This document shows, one piece after another, positions 25,051 to 34,500 of a stretch of DNA of 64,000 nucleotides. The stretch lies in contig CAYONP010000014.1 of the NCBI GenBank assembly GCA_964405335.1, positions 15,947 to 79,946 on the forward strand, in the 5' to 3' direction. The number at the start of each line of letters is the position of its first letter. The stretch's first letter is position 1. Made by a program: the position numbers and the translations under genes. Under the pieces are notes generated by a model. It did no database searches, was not told the origin of the DNA, and worked only from the letters and a program-made list of their open reading frames with translations. This DNA is from CAYONP01 sp964405335 (GTDB lineage Bacteria; Armatimonadota; UBA10988).

Positions 25051-25069
25051 CGCAACCTCAGCGCAACAT
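25051..25069 (-). promoter_or_regulatory. GTTGCG-type direct repeat upstream of cassette B
   Basis: On the minus strand ATGTTGCGCTGAGGTTGCG repeats GTTGCG with an 11-bp period, 107 bp before the cysteine-rich gene. TACACT lies further toward the gene (minus strand, about 24993-24988) and could be a -10, but no good -35 is at the right distance, as expected for an activator-dependent promoter. It matches the elements at 7921, 36079 and 61565. Confidence 0.45.
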
Positions 25070-25171
25070 TTGCCATGGCATGCGGTTGCAGCCGCGTCGT
25101 TGGTGTAGCATTCACTGCTGGCCGAACCCCGCGCCGCACCACGGTACCGAGCCCGGGCGGGTTTCGACGGC

Positions 25172-25585
25172 TCACAGCATGCGCGTGAAGCCGGCCTGCT
25201 CGAAGTGATGGTCGGTGGTGAAGGCGTCGGTCATCCCGCGGTCGGCCATGATCACGAAGCTGACGCAGTCGACCAGGCTCCAGGCCTTGTCGAGGCGATG
25301 CTGGAGCAGTTCCCACGCCCGATCGTGCGTTGCGCGATCGACGTGGAGGTAGACCACCGACGGGGACTCGAGGAGTGCGTTGACCACAGCAACAATCTGC
25401 GGCCGCGGCATGCGGAGCGGGCTGTGAAGAAGGCTGACGAGTTCTGTCAACACGTAGTTTGAGAGCACGAACCGGCAGCCGGCGCCCCGCTCCGACTTGG
25501 CCACCGCCTTGGCCTGTGAATGGAGCGGCTCAGATGGGTCGATCAGTTGCGCCAGGCCGGCGCTGTCGGCCAGCAATTCACGCAT
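25172..25585 (-). CDS. PIN-domain toxin (VapC-like ribonuclease)
   Basis: A 137-residue PIN-domain protein, probably an RNase toxin. ATG 25585 overlaps the antitoxin end by eight bases. Asp7 in LLADSAGLAQLI is the first metal-binding acid, VLTELVSLL holds the conserved Glu, and WSLVDCVSFVIMADRGMTDA plus FTTDHHFEQAGF give the remaining Asp residues and the usual C-terminal motif (DxxFxxxGF). All four acids are present, so it should be active. The upstream neighbour is its antitoxin. Confidence 0.85.
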   Translation of the reverse strand: MRELLADSAGLAQLIDPSEPLHSQAKAVAKSERGAGCRFVLSNYVLTELVSLLHSPLRMPRPQIVAVVNALLESPSVVYLHVDRATHDRAWELLQHRLDKAWSLVDCVSFVIMADRGMTDAFTTDHHFEQAGFTRML

Positions 25586-25832
25586 GCCCGGCCGCTGGCC
25601 CGCCGCCGAGGGCTGCGTCGCCCAGGTAGCGGTCGTGCTCCTCACCCCAGCGGACGCCTCCGCTGTCGAAGCAGCCGATGATCCCGTCGAACGGGTCGTC
25701 GGTCAGGCGGTCAGCCTCGCACGCCAGCCAGCGTATCGCAGCCTGCTCGACAGTCTGCCCGGCGCCGGCGGCGAAGCGCTCGAGCCGGCCGTACACCTCC
25801 TCCGACAGCTCGATGGTGAGTCGTCGACCCAT
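25578..25832 (-). CDS. Putative antitoxin of the PIN-domain toxin
   Basis: An 84-residue protein. MGRRLTIELSEEVYGRLERF and AAGAGQTVEQAAIRWLACEA form a ribbon-helix-helix-like N-terminal DNA-binding part found in many antitoxins of PIN toxins. The C-terminal half (FDGIIGCFDSGGVRWGEEHD) is acidic and contains the DRYL segment common to VapB-type partners, which occupies the toxin active site. GGGAG lies 9 nt upstream of the ATG at 25832. The eight-base overlap with the toxin gene implies coupled translation. Confidence 0.78.
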   Translation of the reverse strand: MGRRLTIELSEEVYGRLERFAAGAGQTVEQAAIRWLACEADRLTDDPFDGIIGCFDSGGVRWGEEHDRYLGDAALGGGPAAGHA

Positions 25833-25915
25833 CGATCACTCCCGCTGGCATTATACTGCCACCGCGGCCCCGCGCCGAACCCCGTGCCCCATCCCGGCGT
25901 CGGCGATGGTGAGGC

Positions 25916-27643
25916 TTGGAGCGCGCCTTGTACCTGCTCGGACTGCTCCTCCTGCTGGCTGCGCCCGACCGTCCGCGGCCGGCGCAGCCGCGACTGCCCG
26001 CCGGCGTGCGGCTGCTCGAGAACCTCGAGTACGGCCGGGTCGGCGAGCGACCGCTGCTGCTCGACCTGTACCTGCCCGAGCGCATCGACGCGCCGCTGCC
26101 GGTGGTCATCTGGGTTCACGGCGGGGCGTGGCGCAACGGCAGCAAGAGCCCGTGCCCGGCGGTCTTCCTGGCCACTCAGGGCTATGCCGTGGCCAGCGTC
26201 GAGTACCGGCTCAGCGGCGAGGCCCGGTGGCCGGCCTGCATTCTTGACTGCAAGCAGGCGGTGCGTTGGCTGCGCGAGCAGGCCGGTGACTACCGGCTCG
26301 ACCCGGGCCGGTTCGGCGCCTGGGGCTCGTCGGCCGGCGGGCACCTGGTCGCTTTGCTCGGCGTCTCGGGCGATGAACCGGCGCTCGAGGGCACCGGGCA
26401 CGCGGTCTCGAGCGCGGTCCAGGCGGTGGTCGACTTCTTCGGCCCGACCGACTTCCGGCGCATGAACGAGGTGCGCGGGGCGATCGACCACGACGCGCCC
26501 GACTCGCCCGAATCGCAGTTGCTCGGCGCGCCGATTCAGACCGTGCCCGACCTTTGCCGTGAGGCCAATCCGCTCACCTATGTCAGTCGCGATGACCCGC
26601 CGTTCTTGATCATGCATGGCGACCAGGACCCGCTGGTGCCGCTGGCGCAGAGCGAGCTGCTGCGCGACGCGCTGGAGGAGGCCGGGGTCGAGGTCACCTT
26701 CGAGGTGGTCGAGGGCGCCGGGCACGGATTCGGCGGGCCGGCGGTCACGGCCACGGTGGTCGAGTTCCTCGACCGCGTGCTGAAGGGCATGGCGCCGGTC
26801 GAGACGCAGCGGCCGGTCGACACCCGCGGGGCGCCGGGGCTGCTCGCGCCCGAGGCGGAGACGCCCGAGGGCTTCGCCTACCAGCGTTTCGCCAGCCCGG
26901 CATCTGGCGGCGAGGCGAGCTGTCTGGTCTGGCTGCCGCCGCACTACGAGGCCGAGCCGGAGCGCCGCTTCCCGGTGCTCTACTGGCTCCACGGCACCGG
27001 CGGGCCGGCCAGCGGCGCGCCTCACGCGCGGCTGCTGGCGGCGGCGATCGAGGCGGGCGACGCGCCACCGATGATCCTGGTCCTGGTCAACGGCGGCAGG
27101 CAGAGCTACTTCGCCGACCGGCACGATGGGCTGCTGCCCGTGGCGAGCGTCATCCGGCAGGACCTGATCCCGTTCATCGACCGAACCTATCGGACGGTTG
27201 CCGAGCGGCGCGGGCGCGGGATCGAGGGTATCGGCATGGGCGGTTTCGGCGCCGGCCACCTCGGCTTCGGCGAGCCGACGCTGTTCGCCGGGGTGTCGAT
27301 GGTCGGTGGCGAGGCGCTCACGCCCGACGCGGCCGAGGGCGAGCTGCCGTCGCCGCTGCGGGCGGTCTTCGGCGATGCGGCGCGGTTCGCCGCCGCCACG
27401 CCGGCGGCGCTGGCCGAGCGGCACGCGCAGCAGATCGCCCGGCGGCAGAGGATCCGACTGGTGGCGGCGGCGGGCACGGCGGCGGCGGAATCGACCGGCC
27501 GGCTGCACGAGCGGCTGCTGCAGTTACAGATACCCCACGAATACGTCGAATTGCCGGGCGCCGGCGATGGTCCGGGCCAGCTCTACCGCGCGCTGGGCGC
27601 CGACGCCTGCGGTTGGTGGCGCGAGGTCTTCGGCGGCGGGTAG
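25916..27643 (+). CDS. Exported two-domain alpha/beta-hydrolase (esterase), second domain catalytically altered
   Basis: A 575-residue secreted protein. TTG 25916 is the first possible start, since an in-frame TGA lies at 25910-25912, and GGTGAGG precedes it. A signal peptide covers about 1-20. The first domain (about 30-300) is a BD-FAE/carboxylesterase-like hydrolase: HGGAWRNGS at 68-76 is the oxyanion loop, GSSAGG at 137-142 holds nucleophile Ser139, HGDQDPLVP the acid and GAGHGFGG the His. The second domain (about 310-575) is like esterase D/Fes enzymes (FPVLYWLHGTGG, LIPFIDRTYRT), but its nucleophile elbow reads GIGMGGFGA, with Gly in place of the Ser. So the second domain is probably a binding or scaffold unit. 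Likely removes acyl or feruloyl groups from plant-type polysaccharide. Confidence 0.85.
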   Translation: MERALYLLGLLLLLAAPDRPRPAQPRLPAGVRLLENLEYGRVGERPLLLDLYLPERIDAPLPVVIWVHGGAWRNGSKSPCPAVFLATQGYAVASVEYRLSGEARWPACILDCKQAVRWLREQAGDYRLDPGRFGAWGSSAGGHLVALLGVSGDEPALEGTGHAVSSAVQAVVDFFGPTDFRRMNEVRGAIDHDAPDSPESQLLGAPIQTVPDLCREANPLTYVSRDDPPFLIMHGDQDPLVPLAQSELLRDALEEAGVEVTFEVVEGAGHGFGGPAVTATVVEFLDRVLKGMAPVETQRPVDTRGAPGLLAPEAETPEGFAYQRFASPASGGEASCLVWLPPHYEAEPERRFPVLYWLHGTGGPASGAPHARLLAAAIEAGDAPPMILVLVNGGRQSYFADRHDGLLPVASVIRQDLIPFIDRTYRTVAERRGRGIEGIGMGGFGAGHLGFGEPTLFAGVSMVGGEALTPDAAEGELPSPLRAVFGDAARFAAATPAALAERHAQQIARRQRIRLVAAAGTAAAESTGRLHERLLQLQIPHEYVELPGAGDGPGQLYRALGADACGWWREVFGGG

Positions 27644-27667
27644 GCGACGCGGCGCGCAGGGCTCGCC

Positions 27668-28120
27668 CTACCCTTCGGCGGGCGGTGCTGCGGCATAGGA
27701 GTCGCGGATCGCGGCCAGATCGGCGCGGCAGGCCTTGGTCACGGTCGCACCCATCAAGGCGCCGAAGAGCTTGGCGACCAGCGACTGGTAGGTCAGTTCG
27801 AGCTGCAGCGTCAGGCTCGTGCCGCTGCCCGACGGCTCGACGAGGTGCGTGGCAAGCCAGGTGGTGCCCATGCTCTCGCAGCGGGTGACCAGCCGGCGCG
27901 GCGGCTCGAGCTCGACCACCTCCCAGGTCTCGCTGGCCTCCTTGCCATACATGACGCGGGTTTCGGCGAACTTCGCGCCGACGGCCAGCGGCCCTTCCGA
28001 CTCCTTGGCCACCTTGGTGATGCTCGGGATGCGAGCGGGCCAGCGCTCGACGTCGACCAGCCAAGCATAGACCTCTTCGGGCGCAGCCTCGATCTGTTCG
28101 GATATCACGTACATCGCCAT
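27668..28120 (-). CDS. SRPBCC-family protein (polyketide cyclase/START-like)
   Basis: A 150-residue protein of the SRPBCC (Bet v1/START-like) fold, which encloses a hydrophobic ligand cavity. The motif EQIEAAPEEVYAWLVDVERW near the N terminus and WEVVELEPPRRLVTRCESMG in the middle are typical of Polyketide_cyc2 proteins. No signal peptide is seen; it should be cytoplasmic. ATG 28120 lies 10 nt after GGAG; GTG 28126 is the alternative. Its stop is 24 bp from that of the convergent esterase. A palindromic element at 28183-28253 separates it from the M6 protease gene. Ligand unknown. Confidence 0.82.
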   Translation of the reverse strand: MAMYVISEQIEAAPEEVYAWLVDVERWPARIPSITKVAKESEGPLAVGAKFAETRVMYGKEASETWEVVELEPPRRLVTRCESMGTTWLATHLVEPSGSGTSLTLQLELTYQSLVAKLFGALMGATVTKACRADLAAIRDSYAAAPPAEG

Positions 28121-28182
28121 GGTCACCGTTCTCCGTGCCGCGTTGACCGACGCGGCGAACCACGCGCACGGGACTTGCCCCA

Positions 28183-28253
28183 GTGGACACGCCGTTGGCG
28201 TGTCCCTGCCGCGCCCAGACCTCCCGATAGGGGCGCCGCCAACGGCGCGCCCC
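28183..28253. repeat. Pair of intergenic palindromes
   Basis: Two perfect or near-perfect hairpins lie in the 147-bp gap: GGACACGCCGTTGGCGTGTCC (28185-28205) and GGGCGCCGCCAACGGCGCGC within 28230-28253. The loop words (CCGTTGG/CCAACGG) are complementary between the two. They belong to the dispersed palindrome family of this window and may terminate transcription. Confidence 0.6.
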
Positions 28254-28267
28254 GGCGGGGTCGGGGG

Positions 28268-31200
28268 CTAATCGACGACGAAGACGACGCGGAGCTGATC
28301 GAGGAAGTGCCCGCGCTCGTTCTCTTTCTGGATCAGCTCGGCATCTTCGGCGGTGACCACCGGGTTGGCCCGGAACCGGCCGGCGACGCCGACGGCGGTG
28401 ATCACCAGCGGATTGCGCCCGGCGCGCGAGACGTCGGCGTCGAGCGCCTGGTCGAGGCTCGGTAGATAGCCGACGATGCCCTCCTCGCGCACCCGCTCGA
28501 TATCGACCATGACCGTGCCCCAGACCTCGGTCTCGTCCGCCAGCACGATCTTCGGGGCCATGGCGCGGCGCAGGTCGAGGCCCGAACCGTCGATCACCAG
28601 ACCGGTGAACGGCTCGAGGCTGCGCGTCGGGAAGTTGCCCGTCGGACGGTTCGGGGTGAGCAGCACGCGCTCGCCCTGCACCGCCGGCAGCCGCCGCTGA
28701 GCCGCCTGTTCGAGCGCCTGCACCGCGGGCAGCACGCGGGAGAGGATGCCCTCGCGGCCCTTCAGGCCGACCGCGAGGGTGACCTCGAACCCGCCGCCGC
28801 GCTTCTCGCGCTCGTCGACCACGCGGAACCCGTTGAGCAGTTCGTCGACCTGCCGGCCGAGTTCGCGGCTGACCTGCATGTAGGCGCCGAGGGTCGAGTC
28901 GGCGGTGACCGGCAACTGCTCGGCGGCCGAGCGGAGGCCCTTCAGCGCGGCGTTGATCGCGTTGCGGCGCTCGGTCTGTCGGCGCCGCTCGCCGGGCAGT
29001 TGCGGCAGCGGGCCGCTGTCACCATCCGACAGGATGCGGCCGTTGGTCCAGTCGACCACCACCCCCGGATCGATCAGCTCGACGCTCATCGGCGGCGCGA
29101 CACCACGCCGCTCGGCGAGGATGAACGGCTCGCGCAGGATGCGCGGCAGCAGGTCGATCTGGATGCGGCGGATGATCGGCCCGGTCGGCCGGCGGCCGCC
29201 GCCGCCGGTGTCGGTGGTTGGGAAGTCGACCCGCGGCGAGACGCTCGGCTGCATCTCGGGCGCGCCGACGAAGGTCGCCACGGCGCTGTACTGGACCTTC
29301 TCATCGCAGTTCATCGCGGCGAGGAAGTTCCCGCCGCCGTCGGTGGTCAGCGTGGCCACGTCGCCCTCGGGCTGGCCGAGCCACTTGAGTGAGCCGTCGC
29401 TGCCGCTGACCGCCAGGGTGACTTTGAGCCCCGCCTTGCCCGGCAGCACGCGGCCGGTGAAGTTGGCCGTCTTGCCGTCAAACTTGACCTGCAGCTCGGT
29501 CGTCGTGCGGACCGACAGATCGACGTAGACCGGCAGCTCGCCGATCGGCACCGCGGCGTCGCCGAAGTCGGTCCAGCCCATCAGCCGCGGCGTGACCAGT
29601 TGCGGCTTCTCGCGCTCGGGCGCCCGCATCCTCAGCTCGAACGGGATGCGCTGGCCCGGCTCGGCCGGCGCGGCCACCCGGTCCATGCTGACCTGCCACT
29701 CGGTCGGCACGCCGAACGGGAGGGCAAACAGCGCCCGCACCTTGCTCTTGGTGTCGAGGTTGAAATAGTCGACGTGCACGCTAACGGGGTCATACGGGCT
29801 GCCCGGCGCCGGCTGGAAGATCAGGAAAGCCTCGCCGGCGACCTGGTTGAACAGGTTGACCTCGGTGTTCACCTTGTCGAACCAAGCGATGACCATGAAC
29901 GGCGTGCCGTCGGGTCGGTAGTTGAACGTCCGGGTGGCCGAGCCGCCGGGCGCGATGTTGCCGAAGTTGACCGTCTGTGGCGTGCCCAGGGCGAGCAGGT
30001 TTGCCGGGTCGCTTAAATCAACGTTCGGAATGGTCGGTGCCAGGACGATGATGTTGCCCCGCACGCCGGTGGCGGTGGCCGTGCCGACGTTGCGCGCGCG
30101 GAGGTTGATCCGGTGGGTCACCGGCGAGGGCACCGGCAGGCCGGGCAACGGCGGCAGCAGGCCGGGGCCGTCGGGGTCGGTCCACGGGATGACGAACGGC
30201 ACGGTGGGAAAGTCGCCGCACAGGATCGGCGCGCCGCCGCCGGGCTGCATCGGGAAGGTGAAGTTGCCGAAGCCGTTGGTCGGCGAGTCGAGCCAGATGT
30301 CCGAGCTTTCGCCGAACAGCAGATTCGAGTTGAGCGCCACGTCGGGCAGGCTCGGCACCGTCCAGCGTACGCGGGTGGCGAAGTTGTTGCCCGTGCGGCC
30401 GAGCACATCGACCGTCACGCCCAGCTCGGCGATGCTGAAGCTGTCACCCGGCCGGAACGCCGCGCGGTCGAGGGAGTCGGTCGGCACCCGCGGCTGGACG
30501 ATGTAGCTGGCCTGCGGCAGACCCTCGGTGACCAGGGAGACGAGCACTCCCTCTTCGTACTCGTCGGGCAGGTTGGCGTCGAGGTTGACCTGCGGCCGGC
30601 CCTCGAGCACCAGGCCGAAGAAGGGCCGGCTGACCGCGCCGACCAAGCCGTCCTCGGGCTTGAGACTGATCCGGATCGCCTCGGTCTGCGCCGTGCCGCT
30701 GGTCGGCGGGGCGAGGTTGACCACCTGGTTGACGGCGGCAGTGGTCGGCATGACGAAATCGCGCACGCGGATCGACGGCGTCGGCAGCCAGCCATACAGG
30801 AAGCGGCTGAAGGCGTCGAAGTTCTGCCATGTCTGATTGCCCATCTGGGTCCAACGGTCGCTGAACACGACGCCGGGGAAATAGGGGTAGAGGTCGAACT
30901 GGCCGAGGATGTGGCCGAGCTCATGCGCCGCCACCTCGATGCCCGACTCGGTCATGTCGACGCTCAGCACGTCGCCGCCCATCAGCGGCACGCCGAACGA
31001 AACCTCGCCGAAGACCGTCAGTCCCAGCGACTGGAACGGTAGGCCGTTGACCGTGTAGAGCGGCCAGTGGCCAATCGTCGCGTTGCCGCGGTGGGCCCGG
31101 TTCACGATCACCACCAGTTGCCGCGCGTTGGCCAGGTTGAACCCCGCGGCCTGCGCAAACGCCACCGCATCGGCACCCTCGCGAGTGACTGAGTTGATGT

Positions 31201-31492
31201 AGTTGATCGCGTCGTCGGTGGTCTGTTGATCGTCGGGATAGCCCAACGCACAGACGCCGGGGACCGGGATGAAGTTGAAGCTGGTCAACCCGCCGGAGGC
31301 CTGCAAGTAAAAGTTGTTGACGTGCAGGTTGAGCGCGTCGGCCCACTGCTGACTGGTGAACAGCGGCGCTTCGGTGCCCTGGTAGCGACAGACCACGACG
31401 AGCGTCTGTTGGTTCAGGCCGATCGGCCCCTGGGCGGCGGCGGGCAGCACGCCGAACGCGGCGACGCAGGCAACAAGGTGGAATCTGGACAC
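28268..31492 (-). CDS. Large exported M6-like (immune inhibitor A-type) metalloprotease
   Basis: A 1074-residue secreted protein. I start at GTG 31492, where GGAGGGAGG lies upstream and a signal peptide (VACVAAFGVLPAAA) begins; the frame is open upstream into non-coding sequence. Residues 190-200, HELGHILGQFD, are the HExxHxxGxxD zinc motif of M6-type gluzincin/metzincin proteases, with TESGIEVAA before it and a fitting TTDDAINYINSVTREG prodomain-like segment earlier. From about 480 on, several beta-sandwich domains follow (HRINLRARNVGTATATGVRG is a CARDB-like segment). The last 400 residues are helical and charged (LKGLRSAAEQLPVTADS) and contain a string of unrecognised repeats. The C terminus is far longer than in typical members (about 600-800 residues). 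Confidence 0.82.
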   Translation of the reverse strand: MSRFHLVACVAAFGVLPAAAQGPIGLNQQTLVVVCRYQGTEAPLFTSQQWADALNLHVNNFYLQASGGLTSFNFIPVPGVCALGYPDDQQTTDDAINYINSVTREGADAVAFAQAAGFNLANARQLVVIVNRAHRGNATIGHWPLYTVNGLPFQSLGLTVFGEVSFGVPLMGGDVLSVDMTESGIEVAAHELGHILGQFDLYPYFPGVVFSDRWTQMGNQTWQNFDAFSRFLYGWLPTPSIRVRDFVMPTTAAVNQVVNLAPPTSGTAQTEAIRISLKPEDGLVGAVSRPFFGLVLEGRPQVNLDANLPDEYEEGVLVSLVTEGLPQASYIVQPRVPTDSLDRAAFRPGDSFSIAELGVTVDVLGRTGNNFATRVRWTVPSLPDVALNSNLLFGESSDIWLDSPTNGFGNFTFPMQPGGGAPILCGDFPTVPFVIPWTDPDGPGLLPPLPGLPVPSPVTHRINLRARNVGTATATGVRGNIIVLAPTIPNVDLSDPANLLALGTPQTVNFGNIAPGGSATRTFNYRPDGTPFMVIAWFDKVNTEVNLFNQVAGEAFLIFQPAPGSPYDPVSVHVDYFNLDTKSKVRALFALPFGVPTEWQVSMDRVAAPAEPGQRIPFELRMRAPEREKPQLVTPRLMGWTDFGDAAVPIGELPVYVDLSVRTTTELQVKFDGKTANFTGRVLPGKAGLKVTLAVSGSDGSLKWLGQPEGDVATLTTDGGGNFLAAMNCDEKVQYSAVATFVGAPEMQPSVSPRVDFPTTDTGGGGRRPTGPIIRRIQIDLLPRILREPFILAERRGVAPPMSVELIDPGVVVDWTNGRILSDGDSGPLPQLPGERRRQTERRNAINAALKGLRSAAEQLPVTADSTLGAYMQVSRELGRQVDELLNGFRVVDEREKRGGGFEVTLAVGLKGREGILSRVLPAVQALEQAAQRRLPAVQGERVLLTPNRPTGNFPTRSLEPFTGLVIDGSGLDLRRAMAPKIVLADETEVWGTVMVDIERVREEGIVGYLPSLDQALDADVSRAGRNPLVITAVGVAGRFRANPVVTAEDAELIQKENERGHFLDQLRVVFVVD

Positions 31493-31583
31493 GGCTCGCC
31501 TCCCTCCCGTCTGGTGGACCAAGACGCCCGGCTGGTGTCCTTGAGCGCCACAGTATGAGTCGAGGACGTCTCGCGGGCAGGGG

Positions 31584-34500
31584 TCATTCCCGGCCGGCGC
31601 GCCGCCACAGCCGCACCCGACGCGCGTCGACCGTGAGGTCGAACCGCTCGCGCAGTGCCGCCAGATAAGGCGAGCCCGGCGCCGGCAGGCCGTTGATCGT
31701 CTCGACCGTGATGCCCCGCCGGGCCGCCACCGCGCGCGACTGCTGTTCGGCCAGCAGGGCGGCGTAATCGCCCAGCCGCGGATGGTCGGGCGAGATCCGG
31801 AACTCGAGTTCGCGGCCACTGCCGGTGCTGAGCAGCACCAACTCGGCGCCGTGGTAGACCAGGTGCGTGGTGGCCCGCCGGTCGGGGAGATCGAGGCCCG
31901 GCAGGCGCAGGCCGCAGGCGCTGGCCGGGTCGGCGGCGCAGAGCCACCAGACCGGCGTCTCGTCGAGGCGCAGCAGCTCGTCGAGCCGCTCGGGCGCGGC
32001 GAACTGGATCCCCGGCACGCCGGCGAAGAAGGCCCCGGCGACCAGCTCGCCCGACAGCTCCATCAGCCGGCAGGCGCGGAACAGGCGACCCCAGCGCAAG
32101 GCCGGCAGTTCGCGGGCGGCCAGGTCGCGGAAGATGACCCCCCAGCGGTCGAGCAGCAGCCGCACGCGCTCTTTTTCCAGCTCAAGCGCCTCGAGCGGGT
32201 CGGCGGGCGGCAGCACCGGCCGCAACGCGAACCAATGCGGCTCGACCGGCTGCGCCGCCTGCCAGCGGCCGGCGCGGTGCACCGGCCGGCGCGCCGGTTC
32301 GGCCGGCCGGCGGCGCAGCGCGGCGAACGAGTCGGCGGTGACCGCCCCGGCCCAGACCGACTCCCACAGCCGCGCGGTGTACTCCTTCGCACCATCGGCC
32401 TGCCGGCGCAGCAGGTCGGTCAGGCTATACCGCCCCGGTTCGGGCGGCAGCACCGGCGCGGGCGGCGGCGCCTCGCCGTCGGCCAGCAGCTCGCGCTGAT
32501 CGTCGAAGGCGAAGCAGACCCGCTCGGGCGCGACGCCGAGCCAGCAGAGCCCGCTGCGCCGCATCAGCTCGTCGAGTTGCTCGGGCGCATAGTCGATCAC
32601 CCGCGCGGGCAGGAGCTCGGTCTCCCACAGCGCCGTCGCCGCGGCGCAGCCGAGCAGCGGCTCGAGCGCCGCCTGCAGACCTTCGATTCCGCGCCCGCGG
32701 CGGGTCAGGCCCTGCCGGCCGGCGAGCCAGAGCGGCAGGCGGTCGATCGGCTGCGGCTCGAACGCCGGCCGCGCCCCGCGCCGGACCGCGGCCAGCAGCC
32801 GCTCCAGGTTCTCGGCCTCGCAGAGCTCGAGCTCGTCGGCGCCGCGGGTCAGCCGGTCGCGGACCAGGCGCAGGGCATCGACCAGATCGTCGAGCACCGG
32901 CGCGAGCGTGGCCGCCGGCAGGCCGAAGACTTCGCACAGCCGACCGGGCGGCAGTGGGCCGTGGAACTGCAGCCAGCCGGCGACCAGCTCGGCCAGCGGT
33001 TCGCTGCCGTCGGGCGGCTGATACGCCGGCAGTCCCGGCTCGGCGGCGAAGCCAAGGGCGCAGGCCAGCCGCGGCTGGTTCTCCCGCGCGATGGTCACCG
33101 CCACCGCCGCGCCGGGCAGAGTCAACGTATCCACTTTGCCGGCCAGCTCGTCGAGCAGCGCCCGCGGGTCCAGGTCATGGTCGCGGCGGATCGCCTCGAG
33201 CACGGCCTGCCACTGGTCGGCCGGCACGGCCAGCCGCTCCTGCAGCAGCTCGAGCAGTTCGAGCGCGTCGCGCGGCGCATAGCCGGGATGCGTCCGCTGC
33301 AGCTTGGCCTCGAGCGCGGCGACCAGCGCCGGCTCGATCTCGGGCCGCAGGTTGGCGTCGAACACCGCCTCGCGCAGCACCTGGTCGCTCAGGCTGGTGC
33401 CCCGCCCGGCCGGGGTGTCGTCGAGGTACATCAGGTAGTTGACCTGTCGCCAGGCCAGCCGCGCGGCGAACGGCGAGGGCTGGTGCGTCTCGCACTCGCT
33501 CACCGCGATGCGGCCGTCGGCCAGCTCGGCCAACCGCTCACGCAGCGCCGGCAGGTCGAACTCGTCGTGCAGACAGGTGCGCCAGGTCTCGATTAGAATG
33601 GGAAAGTCGTCGTACCGGCCGACCGCCTCCATCAGCCGTTTGGCCCGCTGGCGGTTGAGCCATAGCGGCAGCCGCTGGCCCGGCGTGCCGCGCGGCAGGA
33701 TCAGCGCCCGCGCCGCGTTCTCGCGGAACCGCGCGCCGAAGAAGCCGCTCTCCTCGAGCCGTTTCCGCAGATGCTGCTCAATCTGCTCGGGCGCCAGCAG
33801 GTCGAGCAGCTCACTGACGGGCACGCGGCACGGCAGCATCAGCGCCACGCCGTCGTTGTGCTCGTGCGTCTCGACCCGGGTGCCGTGCGCCGCCTCCCAG
33901 GCGCCGGCCAGTGCCAGGGCAAACGGCCGGTTGACCTGCCCGCCCCAGACCGTGTGCAGGATGACCTGCCACGCTTCGGCGTCGTCGGCGGTCATGTCGA
34001 CCCACTCGGCCAGCAGGTGGTGCCGGTGCGGCAGCGGCGAAGCCGTTGCGCCGCGCTGGCGGTGCAGGTAGCCGAGCAACTCGTTGACCGCGTTTTGGTC
34101 GAGATGGTGCTCGCGGCGCAGCCGCTCCTCGAACCAAGCGCTGCCCAGGCCCTCCTGCGCCTGCTCGAGAAACTCGCCGACGCGGAGCGCCAGGTGGCTC
34201 GGGCGGCTGATCCCCTCGGCCTTCCAGAACGGTAGCGTCGGCTTGTCGCGACCCGGCGTGACGAACACGTCGTTGTGCGTGATCCGCTCGATCCGCCAGC
34301 GCTGCGTGCCGAAGCTGAACGTGTCGCCGACGCGCCGCTCCCAGACGAACTCCTCGTCGAGCTCGCCGATCACCTGCTCGCCGCCCTCCAGGCGCATCCG
34401 GAAGTGACCCAGGTCGGGGATCGTCCCGCCGGCGGTGCGCTCGAGGAAGCGGCCTGACTCGAGGCTGGTGACCGTGTTAGCCAGCCGATCGATCACCACC

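Noticed and set aside
25703..27508. 601-codon minus-strand frame, Arg-rich
   Set aside because: Antisense to the two-domain esterase, whose catalytic motifs prove the plus strand.
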